From positions 25,884 through 89,883 of the forward strand of contig JAFSFD010000023.1 of NCBI GenBank assembly GCA_017435365.1: 64,000 nucleotides of DNA. Direction: 5' to 3'. Origin of the DNA: Akkermansia sp. (GTDB lineage Bacteria; Verrucomicrobiota; Verrucomicrobiia; Verrucomicrobiales; Akkermansiaceae). Below, piece by piece: positions 35,081-43,454 of the stretch; the first letter of the stretch is position 1; each line of letters starts with the position of its first letter. The position numbers and the translations under genes were made by a program. Under the pieces are notes generated by a model. That model made no database searches, was not told where the DNA came from, and worked only from the letters and a program-made list of their open reading frames with translations.

Positions 35081-35109
35081 ATTCTACGCCGAAACGTGTC
35101 TGGTTTCAA
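35081..35109 (-). promoter_or_regulatory. Promoter of the GH84 operon
   Basis: On the minus strand TTGAAA, 17 bases, TAGAAT. Unlike many others here, the leader is about 40 bases; it contains TGGAG/CTCCA arms that can form a small hairpin. Confidence 0.55.
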
Positions 35110-35118
35110 GCAAAAATA

Positions 35119-35688
35119 TTATGCTTTTCCAAAATATCGACGTGCCATGCGCTGCACGGCTTCATCCAGCTCGGCTGCGCGGGACGCGAAATCCTCTGCT
35201 GTCCACCAGGCCAGGGCGTCGGATTCATCTGAAACGATAAACTCTTCGTGCGGGGCTCGCAGCAGGTAGCGCACATCGTAGTGGTAGTGCTCAGGCTCTC
35301 CCCTGGCCGGTCGTGCCGGGATGCGGTGGATATCGATATCAAAAATCTCCGGGGATACGGGCTGAATGCCCTGGATGCCGCTTTCTTCCTCTGCTTCGCG
35401 CAGCGCCACGCGCAGTGTGTCCGGCTCACCATCGGCGTGGCCACCGGTCTGCATCCAGCGCTGCAGCTTGTGGTGCAGGGTGAGCAAGGCTTTGTCTCCT
35501 GCCGGGTTGATGAGCCAGGCTGACCCCGTCATGTGGCCTTCTGCATGGGTGCGTTCAAAGCAATCCGGTGTGTCGGCGATGAAACGCTGCATCCTGTCGG
35601 CTGTATCGTGCTGTTCAGGGTGCTTTTCGGCAAATATCTGCAGCGCTTTGCACAAATTTGCCCGCAAATTGTTCGGAATGGTGGCCAT
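35119..35688 (-). CDS. Nudix hydrolase
   Basis: The 189-residue protein has a full Nudix box, GGHADGEPDTLRVALREAEEESGI (a Gly, Glu, REAEEE and Gly pattern), after a WLINPAGDKALLTLHHKLQRW strand region. An N-terminal helical segment of about 45 residues precedes it. Nudix enzymes hydrolyse nucleoside diphosphates linked to another group; the substrate is unknown. It is monocistronic. Confidence 0.88.
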   Translation of the reverse strand: MATIPNNLRANLCKALQIFAEKHPEQHDTADRMQRFIADTPDCFERTHAEGHMTGSAWLINPAGDKALLTLHHKLQRWMQTGGHADGEPDTLRVALREAEEESGIQGIQPVSPEIFDIDIHRIPARPARGEPEHYHYDVRYLLRAPHEEFIVSDESDALAWWTAEDFASRAAELDEAVQRMARRYFGKA

Positions 35689-35697
35689 GTGCCCTTC

Positions 35698-35725
35698 ATT
35701 TTACCCGCTTTTGGCTCGAAATCAA
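35698..35725 (-). promoter_or_regulatory. Promoter of the Nudix gene, start-codon proximal
   Basis: On the minus strand TTGATT, 16 bases, TAAAAT, 9 bases before the ATG at 35688. Confidence 0.55.
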
Positions 35726-35766
35726 GTCATACCTATTAAAAAAAGATTGTAAAGAAAAGTTTAGTA

Positions 35767-35796
35767 TTGGCAATAGGTTGGGAAATGTGATAGTAT
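35767..35796 (+). promoter_or_regulatory. Possible promoter of the small lipoprotein pair
   Basis: TTGGCA, 18 bases, TAGTAT, with a leader of about 50 bases that is rich in G (GGTAGGTAGGTG). Confidence 0.4.
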
Positions 35797-35852
35797 AAGT
35801 CAGGCGGGGTAGGTAGGTGCCATGGGGTGTGTCCGGCAGCCGCGTGAAAATT

Positions 35853-36008
35853 ATGAAAGAAGTAATTCAGAACGTGGTGATGCGCAGTGCGCAGCTGGGG
35901 CTCATACTGGTGTGCATGACTTGTCTCACCTCATGCAGCACGATTACCGGATTGGCAGGTTTTCTTATCGCACTTCCGTTCCGGCTGATAAACGCCATTA
36001 TACCATAA
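35853..36008 (+). CDS. Small lipoprotein, unknown
   Basis: A 51-residue product with a signal peptide and lipobox LTSC, followed by only about 24 residues, STITGLAGFLIALPFRL then INAIIP, which are largely hydrophobic. The mature peptide could lie on or in the outer membrane. The start at 35853 gives a normal signal peptide; a longer frame from 35817 is possible but lacks support. The next gene, also a lipoprotein, starts 21 bases downstream. Confidence 0.6.
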   Translation: MKEVIQNVVMRSAQLGLILVCMTCLTSCSTITGLAGFLIALPFRLINAIIP

Positions 36009-36029
36009 AGCTTTCCATACTTTTTCATT

Positions 36030-36473
36030 ATGTCCAGCACTCGTCAGTTCATACTTTGCCTGGTGGCTATGGCAGCTTGTCTTCTGACTGCCTGCCAGAG
36101 CGGCCGGGGAATAAAGTACCATAACTTCCCGGATGCGGTCACCAACATCAATCAGGTGGATCCCGCATACCGTAAGTATTTTGCCGACCAGCAGGGTCGC
36201 AATTACAGCGCCGATGACCAGCGCAAGGCACTGGCCGCCGCTATTCGCACCTCCCGCACTCCGGTTCCCGCCTATGTGCCGCGTTCCGCCATGGCTTCCT
36301 CGAAGAAGAGCATCCGCCGCCGTTCCTCAGTGCGCAGCAGTCGCTATGCTTCCTTGAAGCGTGGCAAGTCTGTGAAACGCCGCCGCGCAGTGGCCAGGAA
36401 ACGCACCAGTGTTCGCAGCCGGCGTGCTGTGGCCAAGCGCAAGACCACCACTCGCCGCCGCCGCCGCGGTTAA
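36030..36473 (+). CDS. Lipoprotein with highly basic, histone-like C-terminal tail
   Basis: The 147-residue product has a signal peptide with lipobox LTAC (Cys22). Residues about 23-90 form a neutral segment (FPDAVTNINQVDPAYRKYFADQ). From about residue 91 the protein is almost only Arg, Lys, Ser, Ala and Thr, with repeated RRRA, KRRRAVARKR and RRAVAKRK blocks, ending RRRRRG. Such a tail would bind DNA, RNA or polyanions; on a lipoprotein it more likely contacts LPS, peptidoglycan or host mucin sulfates, but this is speculation. Both halves are in one frame with good codon use, so a frameshift artefact is unlikely. Confidence 0.7.
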   Translation: MSSTRQFILCLVAMAACLLTACQSGRGIKYHNFPDAVTNINQVDPAYRKYFADQQGRNYSADDQRKALAAAIRTSRTPVPAYVPRSAMASSKKSIRRRSSVRSSRYASLKRGKSVKRRRAVARKRTSVRSRRAVAKRKTTTRRRRRG

Positions 36474-36499
36474 ATACCCGGTGCCAAAGAACTTTTACA

Positions 36500-36534
36500 T
36501 GCCTGGTTCCGTGAGGGAATCGGGCATTTTTTTT
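36500..36534 (+). terminator. Rho-independent terminator of the lipoprotein pair
   Basis: TGCCTGGTTCC (36500-36510) pairs with GGAATCGGGCA (36516-36526) with two G-U pairs, followed by eight T. Confidence 0.8.
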
Positions 36535-36580
36535 GCTCTTCTGGTGAGACGAGCCTGCCAGGTGTATTCTGTTCCGCCTG

Positions 36581-36622
36581 CGTATTAAAAAAAGAGCGGC
36601 AAGAAGGAAATCCTTGCCGCTC
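36581..36622 (-). terminator. Rho-independent terminator of lptD
   Basis: GAGCGGCAAG (36594-36603) pairs with CTTGCCGCTC (36613-36622); on the minus strand seven T follow. Confidence 0.85.
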
Positions 36623-36643
36623 CTGAAGATGGATGCTCCGGTT

Positions 36644-39070
36644 TTACATCAGGTCAATGGGAAGGGCCGTTCCTGTTTCGCCCAGAGTGAATGAGATGCC
36701 GAAGCCTTGCTCCTTCTTGCCGCCATTGTCACGCAGGAATACCGTGGCGCCGATGTACCAGGCGCCGGCGTGGCGGAAGAGTGAGTATTGCTGGATGGGG
36801 AAGCGCCCCTCGTTTTCTTCGTAATACAGCTTTACGGAGAATGTGTATTTTTCGCTGAGACGAATATTGGTGCGTACGTGGAACTGGCCGGAATTTTCCA
36901 GAATGGGGTGATCCTTGATGGAGCGATACGAGAAGTAGGTTTCAAGCCATTCTGCGGGAATGATGCGAGTGCCGATGCTGTATTGCCAGAAGCCCTCGCC
37001 GTTTTTAATGGTGGGAGTCTGGGTAGTCAGATAAAAATCAAAGCGCTGGGACGGACTGAAATTGACGATGTTGTACAGGCTGGAGAAATCGTATTCCGAA
37101 TTAGGGTTGTCTGCGTTATAGTCGCAGAACATATTCCAGGTGAGGAACCTGATGGATTCACCGTCAACGCGGGATGTCAGGGTGTTCCTCATGCCGAGGC
37201 GCCAGATGTTCCAATTGCCCCAGCCATCGATACCTGCGAAACCGCAGAGGTCGAGCGGAACGGGGCTTGTGGTGCTGCCGCTCATGGTGCTTGACCACAT
37301 ATCAATCTGGGGAACGTAGTCGTTCGAAGAGGATATGCTGCCGCGGGAATAGTTTGCGTAGGGCTGAATGATATGGGTGAGCCCCTGAAGACCGAAATTC
37401 TTGTACTGGAAATTGGGGTACGTGTTGTGGAATTTGAGATTGAAATCGCAGCCAAGATAGCCTAGGAACCGGTTATCAGAACCTATACCGCCCACATCAT
37501 AGTACCCCGTGTAGGCGCCGCCTGCTTTGGGGGTAATATTGAGGAATTTGAAGGCTGTGAGATTCGTGGTGAATTCGTGCGTAGTGTTGACTCGGAAATA
37601 GCTTTCAGTGTTCAGCAGCCGGGAGTAATACTCCTTCATTTCCTCATCTTTGACATGATCCAGCCGAGCTTCGAATTCCTTTCTGTTCTCCGTGGGCAGA
37701 TACTGCCGCATGATACAGGCACTGTTATTCGTTTCGTAATTGATGCCCGTGTTGCCGATGGCGGTGCGCACTCGGTAGAACGAGGCTTCGAGGCGCTCGT
37801 CTGTCACATAATAGTCGTTCGGTGCAAAGCGTGTGTAAATCATGCTTTGCGTTGTATCTGTGGTGCGCACAACGCGGACGGTGTTGTCCGGCTTGTCATT
37901 GTTGCGGCTGATATCGGGCAGGAAGTCGCGGAGCATGTATCGGTCGCTCACGACGTTTACGTTGGTGGCGAGCTGCCATTTGGCGTGAGGATCGCCGCCC
38001 GGTTCCAGCTTCCACAGCGTTTTCAGACTGAAATAATAGCGTTTGTCGTCAATCGGGAGTCGTTCGCCGTCAATCGGGTTGATGGAAGAGTCCCGGTCAT
38101 CGGCAAAATAGGAAGTAAATCCATCCATGTCCTTGTTTTTTTTGGTCATGGATATGTCTTCCAGGTCAAGACCGGTTGCCAGACCTCGGCGGGTTCGGGC
38201 ATCCAGGTGCAGGGTTGCGAGGTAATCTGCGGTCGGCATGATGCCGTCCACTCTTCTGTTGCCGAAGAGGATGCCGTAGCTGTTTTCCAGATAGGCACCC
38301 CAGTGGGAGCGGGTACCGGCGCCGGGCAGGTAGCCTTCGCGCGGATTGAGGGAATGCGAGAAGGTAAACCAGCCCAGAACGGGAATGGCCACATCATGGT
38401 CGCCGACTGCGATGCTGAGGCGCGAAACCTCACCGTAGTCGCCCGGGTAAATCTTAAGCATGCCTGTACCAAGCCAGACTGAAGGGTGCTGCACGTCTTC
38501 CGTGGTTACATAGGCGTCATAAACCGTTATGTATTCCTTGCCTTCTGCATCGGTAGCATATTCGATGCGGGAACCGCGCACCATCAGTCCGTTTACCTTG
38601 ATTCGTACTTTGTTGACAACAGTTTTTTTCTCTTTCCAGTTGTAGAAACCGCCGTCCTCACCTCGCACCAGGACGTCATCCTGGTATACGGTTACAGGCC
38701 CGGATAAGATGGCTTCACCTGTTTCCAGGCGGGCTTCCATGGCAGGAGTGTGGATATCGGAGCCACCATCTGTTCGGAGCCGGATGGGAGTCTCCTTGCC
38801 TGCTTCATACAGGAACACTTTCTTGTCCTGGTTGTAGGATATGGTGCCCCCATCATTGGTGACTTGCAGGGTGTCCGGGATTTCCGGGGCTTGCTTGCCC
38901 AGACCGCTGACCGTGCGGTTTGTGATATCCAGGATGGGGTTGACATCGTTCTTCCCATCAAAAAGTTCCTCCGGCAGCGGAACCAGATCCGCTCCGTGCG
39001 CGGGAATTTGGGCGAATCCGCCCAGAACCAGGGCGAGTGCGAGTTTTGTGCGACGATTCTTCCGTTTCAT
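36644..39070 (-). CDS. lptD: LPS-assembly outer membrane protein LptD-like
   Basis: LptD is the outer-membrane barrel that, with LptE, inserts LPS in the outer leaflet. The 808-residue product has a basic start and signal peptide (cut near AHGA), an OstA-like periplasmic domain (about residues 65-190, with ARLETGEAILSGPVTVY and VRGSRIEYATDAEG) and a long region of alternating, aromatic-rich strands up to the C-terminus (HWGAYLENSYGILFGNRR, later YFSYRSIKDHPIL). It is close in size to E. coli LptD (784). Residue identity to classical LptD is low, so a divergent OstA barrel is the alternative. The partner LptE is at 17 kb. Confidence 0.75.
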   Translation of the reverse strand: MKRKNRRTKLALALVLGGFAQIPAHGADLVPLPEELFDGKNDVNPILDITNRTVSGLGKQAPEIPDTLQVTNDGGTISYNQDKKVFLYEAGKETPIRLRTDGGSDIHTPAMEARLETGEAILSGPVTVYQDDVLVRGEDGGFYNWKEKKTVVNKVRIKVNGLMVRGSRIEYATDAEGKEYITVYDAYVTTEDVQHPSVWLGTGMLKIYPGDYGEVSRLSIAVGDHDVAIPVLGWFTFSHSLNPREGYLPGAGTRSHWGAYLENSYGILFGNRRVDGIMPTADYLATLHLDARTRRGLATGLDLEDISMTKKNKDMDGFTSYFADDRDSSINPIDGERLPIDDKRYYFSLKTLWKLEPGGDPHAKWQLATNVNVVSDRYMLRDFLPDISRNNDKPDNTVRVVRTTDTTQSMIYTRFAPNDYYVTDERLEASFYRVRTAIGNTGINYETNNSACIMRQYLPTENRKEFEARLDHVKDEEMKEYYSRLLNTESYFRVNTTHEFTTNLTAFKFLNITPKAGGAYTGYYDVGGIGSDNRFLGYLGCDFNLKFHNTYPNFQYKNFGLQGLTHIIQPYANYSRGSISSSNDYVPQIDMWSSTMSGSTTSPVPLDLCGFAGIDGWGNWNIWRLGMRNTLTSRVDGESIRFLTWNMFCDYNADNPNSEYDFSSLYNIVNFSPSQRFDFYLTTQTPTIKNGEGFWQYSIGTRIIPAEWLETYFSYRSIKDHPILENSGQFHVRTNIRLSEKYTFSVKLYYEENEGRFPIQQYSLFRHAGAWYIGATVFLRDNGGKKEQGFGISFTLGETGTALPIDLM

Positions 39071-39096
39071 ATATTGCTTCCCCATCGATGCTGATT

Positions 39097-39125
39097 ATTC
39101 TGCCCGAATATTACGGATTTGTCAA
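39097..39125 (-). promoter_or_regulatory. Promoter of lptD
   Basis: On the minus strand consensus TTGACA, 17 bases, CAGAAT. The -35 box contains the TGA stop codon of the upstream acyltransferase gene. Confidence 0.55.
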
Positions 39126-40909
39126 GCTTCTGTCTTGGTCTCGACAGAGGATTTTAAAGGTTTGCCGCAGTATCTGGTGATGAGACGGTCTGGTGCATTA
39201 TGTAAATCGACCACGACCAGGCAATCGAGCGTGTCACCGAAATCGGAATCAACGTTGAAGGATACCATTCTGCCGTTTAACCGGAGATACTGCCGCAGAA
39301 GCACCGGGATGCTGCGACCGTCGGGTTCCAGGTCGCTGACCATGGCGCTGAGCAGGCGCAGATCAGCAAGCCCTTGAGGCAGCAGACGAGCATCTTCGCT
39401 CAGCAAATCCATGTTCTGAGGCGGAGTTTTAGCCTGCACATCCTCTGCCAGCTCCTTATCCAGACAATGGCATTTGAGGTATTCGTGAATCAGCGTGCGG
39501 GAGCGCTCTGTGTAATCCGATGATACGCTGACCGTTCCGTACAGGTAGCGGTATTGCGGGTATTTCAGCACAAAATGACCTATGCCCATCCACAGTGTAT
39601 CGAGCGAGGCGGGGTGTTTCTGGTATGCCGCTGTGATGAACGCGCGTCCCATTTCCAGCCCGTTTTTCACGTGGTTGACGAATTTGTTGCCGAAGGTGAA
39701 GAATTCGGTGTTGTAAATGCCGGTGATGCCGCGGCTGGTCACGATGGAATCGGTGCGGCCCATGCGGTAGGCGCCGGCAATGCGCTTTTCTGCCGGATCC
39801 CACATGATAAGGTGGTCATAATACTGGTCGTATTCATCCGTATCGCAAGCGGAGCCGGAGCCTTCGCCCACGGAGCGGAAGGTGATTTCGCGCTGTACGC
39901 CGATTTCATGCAGCAATCTGGGAATGCGGCTCCCCTGTGCGGTGTAGATTTGCAAGCCGGTGCTCTTGTGGGTGTAGAGCAGGTGCTCTTCGGCAGGGAG
40001 GGAATCGATTTCTGCCTGGAGCTCATCCGGCGGAACCGGTGCTGCGACTGGGGCAAGCGTGCGTGGCATTCCGGGGTTGTTCGATGCCGCTGTGTCCGGA
40101 TACCGCAGCATCATGCTGCTGAGCCTCAGATAGTCAGATAGCGCGGCATTGCTCGGCAACAGCTCAAGTCTGCCACCCGGCACTGGCTTGCCTATCCGCA
40201 CCTGGTGCAGCGTGCGGCGGTCGCGTTTGATTTCACGCGCCAGGAGTGCTGAGCGTTTGTCCTTCCACCTGCGGGTGACGAATTGGAAGAGCGCACCATT
40301 CTGGCCGGAGAAGTGCATAGGCACGACTGTGGCTTTTGTCTTGCGGATGATAGCTGCCATGTTTTCCTGCCAGGGGTCATCGATGACTCGGCCGTCTTCC
40401 TCAGACCAGGAGGCGGCCGAGCCGCTGGGGAAGATGATGAGGCAGTGCCCGTCGTGGAGCCATTTGAGGATTTCGCGCATGCCGCTCATGTTGGCTCGCC
40501 TGGCATCTTCTCCGCCGTACACATCCACGGTAATCTGGTAGGGGCGCATGCCGCGCACGCAGTGCAGGAATTCATTGACCACGATGCGGACATCGCTGCG
40601 AACCTTCATGGCAATATCGCCAATCATGATACCATCCGACATGCCGTGCGGGTGATTACTCACAATGACGCAGGGGCCTTCTGCCGGGATGTTTTCAAGC
40701 CCTTTCAGTTCATAATGGAGCGGAAGATGCTTGCAGGCAAGTTTGAAGAAATTATCAGAGCTGCCGGCTTTCATATCATCTTCCACTTTGGAATGGGCCA
40801 CGTTGAAAATATGGAATCCGAGCAGCCTTTCTCCCAGGTTCAATAACCATCCCGGCCACTTTTTCCCACCGGGAATATGTTCCCCAAGATCCATGATTTT
40901 TGCATTCAT
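39122..40909 (-). CDS. Bifunctional acyltransferase, OlsF-like (aminolipid synthesis)
   Basis: The 595-residue protein joins two acyltransferases. The N-terminal half (about 60-275) is a PlsC-type lysophospholipid acyltransferase: VSNHPHGMSDG carries the H-x5-D-type motif of this branch and IIFPSGSA the FPEG-like motif. The C-terminal half (about 310-490) resembles the GNAT-like OlsB/hemolysin family: ITFRSVGEGSG, DEYDQYYDHLIMWD, GAYRMGRTDSIV and ALDTLWMGIG-type segments. This order is that of OlsF, which makes ornithine lipids by N- then O-acylation; glycine or other amino-acid lipids are possible products. The gene has its own promoter. Confidence 0.82.
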   Translation of the reverse strand: MNAKIMDLGEHIPGGKKWPGWLLNLGERLLGFHIFNVAHSKVEDDMKAGSSDNFFKLACKHLPLHYELKGLENIPAEGPCVIVSNHPHGMSDGIMIGDIAMKVRSDVRIVVNEFLHCVRGMRPYQITVDVYGGEDARRANMSGMREILKWLHDGHCLIIFPSGSAASWSEEDGRVIDDPWQENMAAIIRKTKATVVPMHFSGQNGALFQFVTRRWKDKRSALLAREIKRDRRTLHQVRIGKPVPGGRLELLPSNAALSDYLRLSSMMLRYPDTAASNNPGMPRTLAPVAAPVPPDELQAEIDSLPAEEHLLYTHKSTGLQIYTAQGSRIPRLLHEIGVQREITFRSVGEGSGSACDTDEYDQYYDHLIMWDPAEKRIAGAYRMGRTDSIVTSRGITGIYNTEFFTFGNKFVNHVKNGLEMGRAFITAAYQKHPASLDTLWMGIGHFVLKYPQYRYLYGTVSVSSDYTERSRTLIHEYLKCHCLDKELAEDVQAKTPPQNMDLLSEDARLLPQGLADLRLLSAMVSDLEPDGRSIPVLLRQYLRLNGRMVSFNVDSDFGDTLDCLVVVDLHNAPDRLITRYCGKPLKSSVETKTEA

Positions 40910-40946
40910 AACTCGTCGCTAAGTGTTACTGCACACTGTTGATGAC

Positions 40947-40976
40947 ATCATAACACATGCTACCTGTTGGGGTCAA
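40947..40976 (-). promoter_or_regulatory. Promoter of the OlsF-like gene
   Basis: On the minus strand TTGACC, 18 bases, TATGAT, 37 bases before the ATG. Confidence 0.55.
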
Positions 40977-41001
40977 CGTCAAAACACAAGGAATTGTTAT
41001 T

Positions 41002-41709
41002 TTACGAGTGCAGAGAGAAAGTAACACTGGTGCGCACCTGGGAAGCAATGGGTTTTGAGCCTTGAAATGCGGGGCGGAATCGCCAGTGCTGCATAATCCA
41101 GCTGCGGGTGTGGCAATCCAGCTGCCTGTTGCCGGAGCTGTTGGTGATTTGTACTTCAGTGGGCTGGCCGGCTGAAGATACATGGATGAGGACCCCGACG
41201 CGGCCTTGCAGGCGGCGTTGCTTCAACCGTGGTGGGTAAGGGGGGCTTGGGCTGCTCAGATAATCCGGCGGAGTGTAGGGTTCCTTCTTTTCGGTTGCTG
41301 CCATTTTTGCTCTGGCGGGCGCTGGAGCACGCACCGGCTGCAGGAGCGCTGCTGCGTCTGTTTCAAGAGCGGGGGCGGCCTCTGACTCGATCTCATCCAG
41401 GAGCGCTAATTCTCCGGTAGGAGAGAGTGCATGCGGGGGGATATGGGGTAGTAGCGGTAAATCCGTCATGGAAACGAAAGCCGGGGTAAGGGAATGCCTT
41501 ACCGTTTCATGAGGCTGCGCCTTTTCTGCAGGATAGAAAGGAACCCCGGTAAAATCGCACCCGGGTGCCGTAGGTTGCAGTATAGAGACCTGAGAGGCCA
41601 GCACTGCAACGCAGAAGGCGAATGATGCAACGCCAAGCGAACAGCGCGCCACCTGGAGCATGCGGCGCCGGGCGAGGGTGGCAGCAGGTGTGTGGATGAT
41701 GTGTATCAT
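41002..41709 (-). CDS. tonB: Energy transducer TonB
   Basis: It links the proton-motive-force machinery to outer-membrane receptors. The 235-residue protein has an N-terminal membrane segment (about 22-42), a periplasmic linker with Pro-rich stretches (APAPARAKMAAT) and the TonB C-terminal domain (about 160-235: PPYPPRLKQRRLQGRVGVLIHV, then ITNSSGN and HWRFRPA). Its start overlaps the stop of the family 5 binding protein (ATGA), so it is the last gene of the B12-riboswitch operon and probably dedicated to the receptor encoded there. No exbB/exbD nearby. Confidence 0.87.
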   Translation of the reverse strand: MIHIIHTPAATLARRRMLQVARCSLGVASFAFCVAVLASQVSILQPTAPGCDFTGVPFYPAEKAQPHETVRHSLTPAFVSMTDLPLLPHIPPHALSPTGELALLDEIESEAAPALETDAAALLQPVRAPAPARAKMAATEKKEPYTPPDYLSSPSPPYPPRLKQRRLQGRVGVLIHVSSAGQPTEVQITNSSGNRQLDCHTRSWIMQHWRFRPAFQGSKPIASQVRTSVTFSLHS

Positions 41710-43454
41710 GGTGCTGCTTTGACCCAGAACAGGTGGGCATCCAGTGCGTCATAGCACCAGGGACTGGGCGGAATGACCAGATGCGGGTGGTGCGCCAGAT
41801 AAACCCGGTTTTCTTTCCATCCGGGCAGCCAGATGGCGTTTTCATAGACCATCTTGTCTACCCTTGCCAGATTCTCTGCGCTGGGTGATGCTTCAAATTG
41901 CTCCAGCGCATCCTGCAGTTCGTTGGATTCAAGCCCGAATGGGGAGAATTCCGGTGCTGCTTCGCGGTCAAGAAATAGCTTCGGATTGGGCTTGTCGGGC
42001 GCGGGTACCGCCCAGAAAAGAAGCTCATGGCTGCGCTCTTGCAAGCGTTGTTGGCACGTCTGCCATGGCACCGGCGCCAGCACGATTTCCACCCCGCAGG
42101 CCTTCGCGCTTTGTGCGAGGAAACTCACCATGTTGCTGATTTTCTCGTGGGGCGTGTAAAGGAGCTGCACGCACAGCCGTGTGCCGTCCGGCTTGCGCAG
42201 AATCCCATCGCCCCCGCTGGCGGTGTACCCGGCCCGGGTGAAGCATGCACGCGCGGATTCGGCATCGTATCTGTATTGGGGGGTGTTGGCCGGGCTGAGT
42301 CTTCCATAGCCGCTGCTGAAGGTGGTGAGCCGCCGGCCTTCCCCGCGCATCATGATGGCCAGCGCTCCGTCCATGTCCATGGAGTGCATGAGCCCCCGGC
42401 GAAGGTGTATATCCGGCAGGGTGCGGGCATTGGCTGCAATGCCGTAGGGCGGCAGCGGGTACTCGGCATCATACACCAGGGTGCGCAGGCCATCGCTGCC
42501 CGCCAGCCGTTCCTGCCAGGCGCTTATGTTCCGTGTTTGCAGAGCATCCAGCCTGCCTTTCAACAGGAATTCCCATACCTGGGCCTCAGAGGTGAGGAAA
42601 TGGTATTCGAGAGCGTTGGCATTGAAGCGGTGCCGGCATAGTGGCAGGTTTTCCCCCCACCAGTTTGTTATGCGTTGCAGTACAATGAGCCTGCCGCGTT
42701 GTATTGTTTTTACCTGATAAGGCCCCGTGGCCGGGGGGATGCGCTGCGCATAGTTTTCCCGGAACCGGCTGTTGAAAGCAGCATAGAAACCCGGCTCGGC
42801 CGCATGCAGCAATCGGCAGGCATCGAGCAGGTCTGCCCCCTTTCGCAGTGTGACGGAGAGCAGGGAATCACCGTGGCTGGCAGCGGCAGAAATGCAGGAC
42901 GAGATGGTTTCAAACTCTGCGCATTGCTGCTCTGCCTGCAGCAGGAGGGCGAGCAGGTAATCATCTGCCCGTACCTGGCAGCCATTGTTGTATCGGGCTG
43001 CCGGATTCAGTTTGAAGTATACAGTGTTTCCATCACTGGCCCAGGCGCTTGCCACCCCGGCGGTGGCGGTTTGCGTGAGCGGATGGTGGGCCAGCAGGGG
43101 AATTTCAGTGGCTTGCTGCAGATTCCGGTGAAAGAATTGAACCGCCCCGCCGAAGCGTAGGAAGTGCGCCGGGAAGGGGCCTGCATTGCTCAGACTCACG
43201 GTTCCGCCTTTCCGGGCGTCTGGGGAACCGATGCCGGGGTGTTCATCCGCCGTCTGCCAGTGCAGGGTGGCGGGCAGCGGGGCATGGCGCTGCAACGTGA
43301 CTCCCGTCACCCTGCTGAGACGCTTGTCAAAATCCGGCGGGTAGGCGGCGGTGGAGTTCTGCTCTTCTGCTTGCGGTGCTCGCCAGGTGGTGCCGGTGGC
43401 CCACCAGGCCACCAGCACCACCAGCAGTGAGACGATGGTCAGGAAATGCCGCAT
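41706..43454 (-). CDS. Solute-binding protein family 5 (peptide/nickel-type), membrane-anchored
   Basis: The 582-residue protein has an N-terminal hydrophobic segment (about 4-20) and the SBP_bac_5 pattern: WASDGNTVYFKLNPAARYNNGCQVRADDYLLAL, a IPPATGPYQVK stretch, then LRRGLMHSMDMDGAL. Family members bind oligopeptides, nickel chelates or heme for ABC importers. No permease is adjacent. It sits between a TonB-dependent receptor and tonB under a cobalamin riboswitch, so it may bind a corrinoid, cobalt or an associated ligand in the periplasm; this is inferred only from context. Start shares a base with the receptor stop (TGATG). Confidence 0.82.
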   Translation of the reverse strand: MRHFLTIVSLLVVLVAWWATGTTWRAPQAEEQNSTAAYPPDFDKRLSRVTGVTLQRHAPLPATLHWQTADEHPGIGSPDARKGGTVSLSNAGPFPAHFLRFGGAVQFFHRNLQQATEIPLLAHHPLTQTATAGVASAWASDGNTVYFKLNPAARYNNGCQVRADDYLLALLLQAEQQCAEFETISSCISAAASHGDSLLSVTLRKGADLLDACRLLHAAEPGFYAAFNSRFRENYAQRIPPATGPYQVKTIQRGRLIVLQRITNWWGENLPLCRHRFNANALEYHFLTSEAQVWEFLLKGRLDALQTRNISAWQERLAGSDGLRTLVYDAEYPLPPYGIAANARTLPDIHLRRGLMHSMDMDGALAIMMRGEGRRLTTFSSGYGRLSPANTPQYRYDAESARACFTRAGYTASGGDGILRKPDGTRLCVQLLYTPHEKISNMVSFLAQSAKACGVEIVLAPVPWQTCQQRLQERSHELLFWAVPAPDKPNPKLFLDREAAPEFSPFGLESNELQDALEQFEASPSAENLARVDKMVYENAIWLPGWKENRVYLAHHPHLVIPPSPWCYDALDAHLFWVKAAP

